Below, in pieces: positions 1-5,942 of a stretch of 6,744 nucleotides of DNA. The notes beneath the pieces are model-generated. The model was given only the letters and a program-made list of their open reading frames with translations, ran no database searches and was not told where the DNA came from. The stretch is from assembly GCA_038236965.1 (NCBI GenBank), contig JBBRZF010000185.1, positions 1 through 6,744 on the forward strand. Reading direction: 5' to 3'. Origin of the DNA: JBBRZF01 sp038236965. Its GTDB lineage: Bacteria; Acidobacteriota; Terriglobia; Terriglobales; Acidobacteriaceae. The position numbers and the translations under genes were made by a program. Position 1 is the first letter of the stretch, and each line of letters opens with the position of its first letter.

Positions 1-1623
1 GAAGCCCGTTTCAAAGGTCCGCGCCCGTTCGGCCCGGAGACCGGGATTGGGAATGGTGAGGTAAGTTCCGGTCACGCCGAACTGCTCTTCGAAGGTCGGC
101 GCCTTGATTCCTTCCGAATAGCTGAAGCGCAGCCGCGTACCGGAAAGAATATTGCCGCCACGCAAAGCGACCGCTGTCATGCTCACGCGCGGAAGCACCT
201 TGTCGCCGAAACTCTGGTTGTGTTCGTAGCGAGCGCCGCCGAGAAAAGTGAGCCGCTTCCAGTTGACGAATTGCTCGCCGAAGAGGCCGTGATTTCGTCT
301 TCCGCCATGAGTATGCGATTCGCCGGGGAAGCCGAAGGAGATGTACGTCGTGTCGATGAACTCGTTCTCGTCTTCGAAGTAGTAGCCGAAGAGAGTGCGC
401 GCCCAGGAGATGGGCGTGTACTCCGAGGTGTACTGCAATCCGGTGCGGTTGAAGTCAGTGCGGGAATCGTAGGGATCATCGGTGAACGCAGGACGGGCGG
501 GATCGGTGAAGTTATCGGTATTGCGGCGGTAGTGGCTGTACTCGAATCCGGTGATGTGGTGCTGCCAGCGGCCCGGGACATTGATGGTGAGGTCGAGGCC
601 GGAGAGCAGATTGTTCTGTCGCGCATAACCGTCGGTATCCGGAGCAATGATCTGCGCGCCGTTGAACCACCAATTATTGGAGACGCCACTTCGATTGTTG
701 GAGTGCCGCGTACGCCAGCGCAGGGAAACGTTGTCTGAAAGTTTGAGACCGAGGTTCGCGCCCTGCGACGAGTTAGAGTAATCGTCGTTCACGCCTTCGC
801 CGGTGGTATTGAATTGTTCGCCGAAAAGGTTGTAATCAAAGCGTCCGCGCGCTCCGGCTAAGGCGGCAAAACCGCGGGCGGTAGCGAAGGTGCCACCCTC
901 GGCGCCGAAGGTGAGTTGCGGCGTATGCGTTGCGCCGTTCGCGCTCCACATCTGCACCACGCTGCTCATCGCGTCGGAACCGTAGAGATTGCTGGCGGTG
1001 CCGCGCAGTATTTCGATGCGCTGCACATCTTGGGTGGAGACCACGCCGAAATCGAAGGTGCCTCCGGGATCGTTGACGGGAACACCGTCGATGATGACTT
1101 TGTTGTAGCGCGACTCTCCGCCACGAACAGAGAGCGTGGATAATCCGCCATAGCGTCCCGCATTGCTGACTACGGCTCCAGGTGTGAAGCGCAACGCGTC
1201 GGAGAGCAGCGGCTGGTTGAGCGTGGCAAGCGTGGTTTGGCCGAGGACGGTCACGGAGGTACCGGTCTCGGCTTGCGGAACGGGCATAGCGGCTGCGCTG
1301 ACTACGACGGTCTCCGGCGAAGTCGCGATGACGAGTTGCACGGTGAGCGGACGCTCGGCGGGAAGGCTGGTGTTGACTGTCTGCGGCGCGAATCCGGCAG
1401 CTAAAACCTGCACGCGATACTCGCCGGGCTTTAGTCCGGACAGGGTGATGGTCCCGTCGGCCGAGGCAGGCAGAACTGCGATGGGGCGGTCATAGCCAGA
1501 GGCGAAGACCGTCACGCGCGCCGTCTGCACAACGGCAGACTGCGGGTCGACGACGCGGACCTTGAGGTCGGCGGCGACACTAAAAGTGGAAAGCAATATC
1601 AAAGACAGAATGCGAAAACGCAC
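1..1623 (-). CDS. btuB: TonB-dependent outer-membrane receptor, BtuB-like (cobalamin uptake), 3' end outside window
   Basis: Open from a GTG at 1623 to the window edge: 541 codons with no stop. The start is chosen because AGGAGG (1629-1634) sits 5 nt upstream and a signal peptide follows at once (about residues 1-18, cleavage near VAA/D). Residues about 20-100 look like a carboxypeptidase-regulatory-like beta-sandwich (GLKPGEYRVQV at 63-73). A TonB box, ETVVVSA (104-110), resembles the DTLVVTA of E. coli BtuB. The plug follows (about 115-230), with LSVRGG, IIDGVPVND and RIEILRGTASNLYGSDA. The remainder is aromatic, alternating beta-barrel sequence, including FSYSEGIKAPTFEEQF near the cut end. 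By family, this is a 22-stranded outer-membrane barrel driven by TonB-ExbBD. The B12 substrate is inferred from the cobalamin riboswitch in its leader; cobinamide or another corrinoid is possible. The last barrel strands, perhaps 100-150 residues, are missing. The symbol reflects role by context, not proven orthology. Confidence 0.93.
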   Translation of the reverse strand, partial: MRFRILSLILLSTFSVAADLKVRVVDPQSAVVQTARVTVFASGYDRPIAVLPASADGTITLSGLKPGEYRVQVLAAGFAPQTVNTSLPAERPLTVQLVIATSPETVVVSAAAMPVPQAETGTSVTVLGQTTLATLNQPLLSDALRFTPGAVVSNAGRYGGLSTLSVRGGESRYNKVIIDGVPVNDPGGTFDFGVVSTQDVQRIEILRGTASNLYGSDAMSSVVQMWSANGATHTPQLTFGAEGGTFATARGFAALAGARGRFDYNLFGEQFNTTGEGVNDDYSNSSQGANLGLKLSDNVSLRWRTRHSNNRSGVSNNWWFNGAQIIAPDTDGYARQNNLLSGLDLTINVPGRWQHHITGFEYSHYRRNTDNFTDPARPAFTDDPYDSRTDFNRTGLQYTSEYTPISWARTLFGYYFEDENEFIDTTYISFGFPGESHTHGGRRNHGLFGEQFVNWKRLTFLGGARYEHNQSFGDKVLPRVSMTAVALRGGNILSGTRLRFSYSEGIKAPTFEEQFGVTGTYLTIPNPGLRAERARTFETGF

Positions 1624-1628
1624 ACCAG

Positions 1629-1648
1629 CCTCCTTTGCACGCGAAAGG
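1629..1648 (-). promoter_or_regulatory. Shine-Dalgarno of the TonB-dependent receptor, with possible sequestering hairpin
   Basis: AGGAGG (1629-1634) lies 5 nt upstream of the GTG start and fixes it. Directly upstream, CCTTT (1644-1648) can pair with AAAGG (1632-1636) around a 7-nt loop, covering the 5' half of the ribosome site. No T-tract follows, so this is not a transcription terminator. I infer that B12 binding favours this hairpin and blocks initiation, as translational cobalamin riboswitches do. The stem is only 5 bp, so its effect would depend on stacking or loop contacts with the aptamer. Confidence 0.55.
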
Positions 1649-1668
1649 GGTTAATGAAATGCGTTCAG

Positions 1669-1841
1669 CGCCGGTCTCCTGGCTCACGAGCTAATGCGGT
1701 CGAGGGCCTTCCCATGCACATTGCACAGTGACCCAGCGGCCTGGCACACATTTCGGTGTGCGCCGTGTCCTCACGAAGAGGACGGCTCATTTACAGTTGC
1801 GCGGCAGCGCGGGATTCTCACCCGCTTCCCAGTTTCCGGCG
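1669..1841 (-). ncRNA. Cobalamin (B12) riboswitch aptamer
   Basis: Read on the minus strand, the conserved core is in the right order. GGGAAG (1825-1830) is followed by GTGAGAATCCCGC (1809-1821) and GCAACTGTAA (1791-1800). Two peripheral hairpins come next, CCGTCCTC/GAGGAC..CGG and GGCGCACAC/GTGTGCC. Then come the B12-box region TCACTGTG (about 1724-1731) with GGGAAGGC just after it (about 1706-1713), and finally GAGCCAGGAGACC (1673-1685). The closing helix P1 is CGCCGG (1836-1841) pairing with CCGGCG (1669-1674), the same layout as the E. coli btuB element. It sits in the receptor leader, so high adenosylcobalamin or a related corrinoid should turn the receptor down. The B12 box reads TCACTG where the usual sequence is CCACTG, a small deviation. 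Confidence 0.95.
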
Positions 1842-1879
1842 AGCGCCGGAAACGCGCGAACGACATTTTGACAAAGAGC

Positions 1880-1897
1880 TTCCGTAATGTAACGGAA
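1880..1897. repeat. Perfect 6-bp inverted repeat at the predicted transcription start
   Basis: TTCCGT (1880-1885) and ACGGAA (1892-1897) flank a 6-nt spacer. The predicted start of the riboswitch transcript, about 7 nt downstream of the -10 box, falls at the right-hand arm near 1895. The repeat is therefore either an operator overlapping +1 or part of a small 5' hairpin in the leader RNA. The sequence alone does not decide between these. Confidence 0.4.
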
Positions 1898-1901
1898 TTC
1901 A

Positions 1902-1930
1902 ACTGTATGGAAAATGGGAGCGCGAGTCAA
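1902..1930 (-). promoter_or_regulatory. Sigma-70-type promoter of the riboswitch/receptor transcript
   Basis: On the minus strand TTGACT (1925-1930) matches the -35 consensus in 5 of 6 positions. It is separated by exactly 17 nt from TACAGT (1902-1907), a 4 of 6 match to the -10 consensus. Transcription should begin around 1895, giving a leader of about 270 nt that holds the whole cobalamin aptamer. The promoter lies within about 50 nt of the stop codon of the DUF374 gene. I see no terminator between them, so some read-through from that gene into the leader is possible. Confidence 0.7.
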
Positions 1931-1950
1931 TCTTGCCGTTTGCTGAGAAA

Positions 1951-2823
1951 CTATTTTCGGACTTGCGCTTCCGCGTACAAGCGTACGCGTTCCAGAACTT
2001 CCTGCATCTGTGCATGCAGCACTTTCATGTCTTCGCTGTTTGCGCCGGGCGGAACGGAAATGGCGCGCGACCAGCGGATATGCGCCTTCGCGAAGGGGCG
2101 GGGAATGATGAAGGCATCCCAGGAATTGAGTTTCCAGGAGCTACTTACCGCCACGTAGAAAGAGTAGATGGGTGCGCCCGTGTTGCGCGAGAGCAGCACG
2201 GGGCCGGGCTTGGCGACGTACTTGGGGCCACGCGGACCATCGATGGTGAAGGCCGCCACTCCGCTGTTTTCGACGATGTCATGCATGCCGAGCAAGGCGC
2301 GCACGCCTCCGCGAGTGCTCGAACCGCGAACGGCCTTGAATCCGAAACTCTCGATGATGCGTGCGATGTATTCGCCATCGAAGCTGCTGCTGGTCATCAC
2401 GGAAATGCCGCGGCACCGAAAGAAGTACGTCGCCGAGAAAACACTGTTGTGCCAGAAGGGCGCGATGGAACTAGGAGGCGGCATCTGTTCGGGCGGAACC
2501 TCTGCCTGGGATTCGCAACTCACTTCGTAACGCATAGTGGCGCAAATGAGGCGAATCGCCAGGAATCCAACGAGCGAGATGAACCACAGGGCGATGCGCT
2601 GACGGAGCGAGAATGCGCCCTCGGTCTTCGCGACTGGCTCTACTCCTTCGGCTTGGATGTCGTTATTCAGGCTCGAGCTTCTCCCGCTCGATTGTACTGG
2701 CAGGCAAGTCCTGCCGCCGCAAAAACAAAGCGCGGGAGTTGACCCCGCGCTTGATCGGAAGCTGTTGCTGTCATGCGTACTTGATCCAGCGCAGTATCTC
2801 CGGCAGGGTTGGGCGCTTGCCAT
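1951..2823 (-). CDS. DUF374 lysophospholipid-acyltransferase-like membrane protein (true start unresolved)
   Basis: Numbering from the ATG at 2823, residues about 73-95 form one hydrophobic helix (IALWFISLVGFLAIRLICA). The DUF374 blocks follow: FWHNSVFSATYFF, then SSSFDGEYIARIIESFGF, then VRGSSTRGGVRAL, then FTIDGPRGPKYVAKPGPV. DUF374 belongs to the LPLAT acyltransferase superfamily, where the early histidine and the RGSS and DGPRGP blocks correspond to acyl-transfer motifs. Substrate and role are unknown; an inner-membrane lipid or lipid-A-type acylation is plausible. Coordinates give the open frame from the only conventional start that keeps the helix. That ATG has no Shine-Dalgarno, lies inside the permease gene and is upstream of a strong terminator (2721-2751), so the first 35-50 codons are probably not translated. 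The likeliest real start is a CTG at 2670, with GGGAG at 2681-2685 and a TACAAT box at 2691-2696. The next in-frame ATG would delete the helix. Confidence 0.85.
   Translation of the reverse strand: MASAQPCRRYCAGSSTHDSNSFRSSAGSTPALCFCGGRTCLPVQSSGRSSSLNNDIQAEGVEPVAKTEGAFSLRQRIALWFISLVGFLAIRLICATMRYEVSCESQAEVPPEQMPPPSSIAPFWHNSVFSATYFFRCRGISVMTSSSFDGEYIARIIESFGFKAVRGSSTRGGVRALLGMHDIVENSGVAAFTIDGPRGPKYVAKPGPVLLSRNTGAPIYSFYVAVSSSWKLNSWDAFIIPRPFAKAHIRWSRAISVPPGANSEDMKVLHAQMQEVLERVRLYAEAQVRK
2721..2751 (-). terminator. Rho-independent terminator after the ABC exporter operon
   Basis: On the minus strand AGCGCGGG (2744-2751) pairs perfectly with CCCGCGCT (2729-2736) around a 7-nt loop. The tail TTTGTTTTT (2721-2729) follows, sharing its first T with the stem. 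It begins 20 nt past the permease stop codon. It ends the PilZ-ATPase-permease transcript and separates it from the DUF374 gene. Confidence 0.9.
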
Positions 2824-4045
2824 ATATCAGGATGCCGACACGGTAGATGCGGCAACACAGCACCACCGCGCCATAGATGGTGGCGATGAGGATGGTGATG
2901 GAGAGCAGTATCTGCCACATCGGCGGTTGCTGCACGGCGATGCGCACAAACATCAGGATGGGGGAAGTGAGCGGGAATTGCGAGAGCCAGAACGCCAAGG
3001 GCGAGTTGGGATGTCGGATGGCCTCCATGGCAAAGGCCGAGCAGGCGATGATGGGTAGCATCACCGGCCATTGCAGTTGCTGTGCTTCCTCTTCCGAATT
3101 CACCATCGCCCCGACGGCAGCATACATGCAGCTGTAGAGCATGTATCCGAGGAGGAAAAAGATGGGAAAGAAGACGAAGACCATCGTCGGAATCTGCAGG
3201 TCGGCGAGATAGGGCTTGGCCGCCACCACGGCGGGCGTGGATGAGACCACTCCCAATCCCACCCAGATGAGTATCTGCGTGAGGCCGACGGCGCCGACGC
3301 CGAGTATCTTACCGGCCATCAACTCCAAGGCGCTGACGGAGGAGAGCATGACTTCCATCACTCGCGAATTTTTTTCTTCCAGCACGGAGCGCATCACGGC
3401 CACGCCGTACACCAGTACGGTGATGTAGATCATCATCATAAGCAGGAAGGGAAGAATGACGGTGCCGATGCCGCCAGCCTTGGTCTCACGACCCTGATCG
3501 ATGCGGACCGTGTCCATGTCGAAACGCTGCAGCAGTTTGTCGCTATCGGTAGCGGAAATGCCGCGCTCGGCGAGTTTCTGCCGCGAGAGAGCGGAGGATA
3601 CGGCTGTACGCAGGGCGACCGTTTGCACGAAGTCGCTGGCGGCGCGCGTCTTATAAATGAACTTGCGATCGGCGATGGCCTGCTCGGAAAGCACCAGGTA
3701 GCCTTCCAGATCGCCGCTGTTCACGCGTGCGAACAGCTCCTTCTGCATTTGTTCGGAAGTATCCAGACTGGTATGGACAGCGAAATTGGGAACTTCTTTT
3801 TCATCGGAATCGGGGTCGGTGACCACGGGATTCTCGAGTTCCTGTTTTACAGCGTCGGCGATGGACTGGGTTGCGGCAACCACGACGATGTCATGGGCAC
3901 CGGCGGTCTTCCGCGTCATCAACTTCTGTGGACCGACCACGATGCCCACGATGAAGAGCGGCATAAGCAAGGTGAAGATGATGAAGCCCTTGGTGCGCAC
4001 GCGTTCCAGGTACTCGCGTTGCAGGATCAACCAGACGTTATGCAT
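2771..4045 (-). CDS. ABC-2 type transporter permease, NatB/YhaP-like
   Basis: A 424-residue inner-membrane protein with the ABC2_membrane_3 layout. One N-terminal helix (about 21-38, after the typical start LQREYLERVRTKG) is followed by a soluble extracytoplasmic domain (about 45-190). A cluster of about five helices comes next, around 195-218, 245-268, 287-313, 326-342 and 377-400. The family motif EEKNSRVMEVMLSS is at 223-236, in the loop expected to contact the ATPase, and NSEEEAQQLQWP is at 317-328. The start ATG overlaps the end of the ATPase gene by 8 nt and is preceded by AGGAGGT (4051-4057) at 5 nt, indicating translational coupling. With the ATPase it should form a homodimeric-type exporter. 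Relatives include the Bacillus Na+ efflux system NatAB and the uncharacterised YhaQP, so the substrate cannot be read from sequence. It is the last gene before a terminator. Confidence 0.92.
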   Translation of the reverse strand: MHNVWLILQREYLERVRTKGFIIFTLLMPLFIVGIVVGPQKLMTRKTAGAHDIVVVAATQSIADAVKQELENPVVTDPDSDEKEVPNFAVHTSLDTSEQMQKELFARVNSGDLEGYLVLSEQAIADRKFIYKTRAASDFVQTVALRTAVSSALSRQKLAERGISATDSDKLLQRFDMDTVRIDQGRETKAGGIGTVILPFLLMMMIYITVLVYGVAVMRSVLEEKNSRVMEVMLSSVSALELMAGKILGVGAVGLTQILIWVGLGVVSSTPAVVAAKPYLADLQIPTMVFVFFPIFFLLGYMLYSCMYAAVGAMVNSEEEAQQLQWPVMLPIIACSAFAMEAIRHPNSPLAFWLSQFPLTSPILMFVRIAVQQPPMWQILLSITILIATIYGAVVLCCRIYRVGILIYGKRPTLPEILRWIKYA

Positions 4046-4958
4046 GCTTCACCTCCTGCAAATCTTTCCCGCGGCTTACGGCAATGAAGATGGATTCAAG
4101 CGACGGTTCGGCGAGTTCGAAGCGAGTGACTCGCGCGTTCTGCGAGGCGAGACGGAGGATGTCCTGCGAGTCCGTGCCGGGACGCAAACGAAGTTCGACG
4201 TAGTTCCCGTAATCATTGAAGGACTCGATAAGGTCCTTGCGTTCAAGGAATGCGGCGGCGCCCTCGTACTCCAACTGGATCGCACTCTTTCCGTAGCTTG
4301 CCTTGATGGCTTTGAGGTCGCCATCGAGCACGGCGACGCCGTGATTCACCAGGCAGATGGAATCACAAAGGCGTTCCACCTGGTCCATGCGGTGGGTGGA
4401 GAAGAGGATGGTCTTACCAGCATTCTTCAATTCGACGAGCACGTCTTTCAATTCATTCGCATTTGCCGGATCGAGTCCGGAAAAAGGCTCGTCCATGATG
4501 ACGAACTCTGGCTGGTGCAGCACGGCGGCGATGAACTGGATCTTCTGCTGCATGCCCTTGGAAAGTTCTTCCACCTTGGCGTTTGCCCACTTCGCAAGGT
4601 CCAATCGTTCGAGCCACCACGTGGAACGCTTGGTAGCGTCTTCGGGCGAGACGCCCTTCAACTGTGCCAGGAAGATCAATAGCTGTTGTACCTTCATGCG
4701 CTTATAGAGTCCGCGCTCTTCGGGTAGATAGCCGATGCGCAAAAGGTGCTTGCGACGGAAAGGCTCGCCAAACATCTGGACTTCGCCGGTATCGGGGATC
4801 GTGATGCCGATCATCATGCGAAGGGAGGTGGTCTTGCCAGCCCCATTGGGGCCAAGCAGGCCGAAGACAGCGCCTTGGGGAATGGAGAAGGACAGGTTCT
4901 GAACGGCTTTGAACTCGTTGTAGCTCTTGCTAACCGCGCGCAATTCGAGTGTGTTCAT
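4038..4958 (-). CDS. ABC transporter ATP-binding protein, NatA/YhaQ-like (DUF4162-type C-terminus)
   Basis: A 306-residue ATPase with all nucleotide-binding motifs intact. Walker A is GPNGAGKTT (36-44). The Q-loop segment is GYLPEERGLY (76-85, with Glu where many ABC proteins have Gln, as is usual in this subfamily). The signature is LSKGMQQK (132-139), Walker B is VIMDEP (153-158, catalytic Glu157), the D-loop is SGLD and the switch His is in STHRM (His189). Residues about 225-306 form the extra C-terminal domain typical of NatA/YhaQ-type exporters (COG4152-like), including FELAEPSLESIFI. It powers the permease encoded immediately downstream. The ATG at 4958 follows the PilZ gene by 32 nt with no obvious promoter and only a weak ribosome site, so it is probably expressed from the upstream gene's transcript. 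Residues 302-306 overlap the start and ribosome site of the permease gene. Confidence 0.95.
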   Translation of the reverse strand: MNTLELRAVSKSYNEFKAVQNLSFSIPQGAVFGLLGPNGAGKTTSLRMMIGITIPDTGEVQMFGEPFRRKHLLRIGYLPEERGLYKRMKVQQLLIFLAQLKGVSPEDATKRSTWWLERLDLAKWANAKVEELSKGMQQKIQFIAAVLHQPEFVIMDEPFSGLDPANANELKDVLVELKNAGKTILFSTHRMDQVERLCDSICLVNHGVAVLDGDLKAIKASYGKSAIQLEYEGAAAFLERKDLIESFNDYGNYVELRLRPGTDSQDILRLASQNARVTRFELAEPSLESIFIAVSRGKDLQEVKHA

Positions 4959-4990
4959 AAAGGATTAAGTCCGGATGGCACAAGGATGAG

Positions 4991-5701
4991 TCAACTGATG
5001 TCGAGATAGGAATCGATCCAATTCTTTACTACGAACCGGTTTTGTTCCTGCGCGTCAAATCGAAGTCCGGCAAGGCCCTGTTCAGGACGCGACCACGCGA
5101 TCTTCGATTTCAACGACAGAACGGGGCCATTGGGTAAGGTCAAGACGACTTCCACAACTTCGCCGCTATTAAGTTTCTTGGCCGTTTCCACGGACATTCC
5201 GCCGCCACTAATCTCCAGCATCATGACTCTCATCTGACCGGCGTCGGTTTTGACGTCGATCTGCATGAGCATGGGGATGCGGACGTAGCGACGCAATTCA
5301 TGAAGTACGAGCAGGTGAGTGGAGCGGATCACGCGCAGTGCGTTCTGCCTGTCCACCGGATCGTTGATGACCGCGTTGATCCCCTGCTGAGAGAATTTCA
5401 GCGCTTCGCGCGCCGTGCCTGCGATTCCGTAGATCACCATGCGATGGTTGGAGGGAGAGGTCCGAACGGTTGTGAGCAAGGCTATTGCATCTTCCTGCAG
5501 ACGCAAGACACAAGCCTCGAACTTTTCCTTGCGCAGACGTTCATTTGCTTCATCCATCGTGAGCAAGACGGGTTCGATGGAGAACTGTTTGAAGCAGTCG
5601 CGCAGGATTGAGGCCGTAACTGTCTCCAGTCCGATGATGGCCACACGTGCATAGGCCTTTGGAGCGGCGCTCTTTGGCGCTGCGGAAGACGGAGCTGGCA
5701 T
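4991..5701 (-). CDS. Degenerate receiver-like domain fused to a PilZ domain
   Basis: A 236-residue cytosolic protein without membrane segments. After an Ala/Pro-rich start (1-16), residues about 17-129 follow the alternating strand/helix pattern of a response-regulator receiver (ARVAIIGLE, ACVLRL, RMVIYGI, NAVINDPVD). I see no clear phosphoacceptor Asp where the third strand ends, so it is probably not phosphorylated. Residues about 135-225 are PilZ: the c-di-GMP arginine motif RRYVR (137-141) is intact. The second motif reads EISGGG (163-168) instead of the usual D/N-x-S-x-x-G. Binding of c-di-GMP is thus plausible but unproven. The ATG at 5701 is preferred because the receiver fold begins soon after it. 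A TTG at 5758 would add 19 residues with no better ribosome site. It lies 32 nt before the ABC ATPase gene, suggesting an operon. Its role is unknown; it may tie the exporter to c-di-GMP levels. Confidence 0.85.
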   Translation of the reverse strand: MPAPSSAAPKSAAPKAYARVAIIGLETVTASILRDCFKQFSIEPVLLTMDEANERLRKEKFEACVLRLQEDAIALLTTVRTSPSNHRMVIYGIAGTAREALKFSQQGINAVINDPVDRQNALRVIRSTHLLVLHELRRYVRIPMLMQIDVKTDAGQMRVMMLEISGGGMSVETAKKLNSGEVVEVVLTLPNGPVLSLKSKIAWSRPEQGLAGLRFDAQEQNRFVVKNWIDSYLDIS

Positions 5702-5733
5702 AAAAGTGGTGAATCCCCGAGACTTAGAATGCT

Positions 5734-5763
5734 TATTTTCCCCCGAAACCCTAAGCAATTCAA
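5734..5763 (-). promoter_or_regulatory. Weak candidate promoter for the PilZ-ABC operon
   Basis: On the minus strand TTGAAT (5758-5763) is followed after 17-18 nt by GAAAAT/AAAATA (5734-5740), a partial -10 match. If used, transcription would begin around 5728, upstream of the ATG at 5701 but downstream of the alternative TTG start. That would support the shorter protein. The match is modest, and A/T-rich stretches here could produce it by chance. Confidence 0.25.
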
Positions 5764-5840
5764 TGAAAATGCCGCTTGCAGAAACCTTAGAGAAAGCTGA
5801 GCCAGTTGCCGCACCCGCCGCAACTCCGGCGAAGAAGTAG
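5763..5840 (+). CDS. Possible tiny plus-strand ORF (25 aa), hypothetical
   Basis: ATG at 5763 to TAG at 5840 encodes 25 residues, MKMPLAETLEKAEPVAA followed by an Ala/Pro/Lys tail. The frame is open further upstream and could begin at GTG 5706 or 5709, giving about 44 residues. I do not recognise it. No strong Shine-Dalgarno is seen; GGAG lies 11 nt before GTG 5706. The argument for it is that a very strong plus-strand terminator begins 14 nt after its stop. No other plus-strand gene in the window would use that terminator. It could equally be a noncoding or antisense RNA, or chance. Confidence 0.25.
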   Translation: MKMPLAETLEKAEPVAAPAATPAKK

Positions 5841-5854
5841 CCTTTCCCGTGCTT

Positions 5855-5884
5855 AAAGGACGCAGCTCAGGCTGCGTCCTTTTT
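5855..5884 (+). terminator. Strong Rho-independent terminator facing the plus strand
   Basis: AAAGGACGCAGC (5855-5866) pairs perfectly over 12 bp with GCTGCGTCCTTT (5871-5882) around a TCAG tetraloop. The T-run continues as TTTTTATTT (5880-5888). On the minus strand the same stem has only a three-T tail, so it works best for plus-strand transcripts. No well-supported plus-strand gene precedes it. Confidence 0.85.
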
Positions 5885-5891
5885 ATTTGAT

Positions 5892-5926
5892 AAAAAAGAC
5901 ACGGCCGTCGAAGGCCGTGCCTTTTT
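5892..5926 (-). terminator. Bidirectional terminator downstream of fabF
   Basis: CACGGCC (5900-5906) pairs with GGCCGTG (5913-5919) around GTCGAA. A-rich and T-rich flanks extend the stem through one mismatch. The minus-strand tail TTTTTT (5892-5897) ends the fabF transcript about 20 nt past its stop. The plus-strand tail TTTTT (5922-5926) makes it a second plus-strand terminator in tandem with the hairpin at 5855-5884. Confidence 0.85.
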
Positions 5927-5942
5927 AATTTACTTCATGAAA

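Noticed and set aside
220..738. Plus-strand open frame of 172 codons (and a minus-strand one at 183-689) in the receptor gene
   Set aside because: Both are shadow frames of the TonB-dependent receptor, which reads without a stop in the remaining frame with plug and barrel motifs.
1632..1648. Hairpin before the receptor start read as an intrinsic terminator
   Set aside because: The stem is only 5 bp and is followed by AGG and the start codon rather than a T-tract, so ribosome-site occlusion is the better reading.
1694..2158. Plus-strand open frame of 154 codons across the B12 leader
   Set aside because: It covers the riboswitch aptamer and promoter, whose structure explains the sequence; the peptide looks random.
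1933..2742. Plus-strand open frame of 269 codons opposite the DUF374 gene
   Set aside because: The minus-strand frame carries the clear DUF374 blocks. The plus-strand product is low-complexity and motif-free, and it runs through the terminator at 2721-2751.
2667..3071. Minus-strand open frame of 134 codons overlapping the permease C-terminus
   Set aside because: It is an alternative frame of the permease gene and runs through its terminator; the His/Arg-rich composition is typical of a shadow.
3786..4682. Plus-strand open frame of 298 codons opposite the ABC permease and ATPase
   Set aside because: It is antisense to two genes with complete family motifs. It shows no recognisable domain or ribosome site and spans the junction of the two real genes.
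5482..5823. Minus-strand open frame of 113 codons overlapping the PilZ gene start
   Set aside because: It overlaps the receiver-like coding sequence in another frame and shows no domain features.
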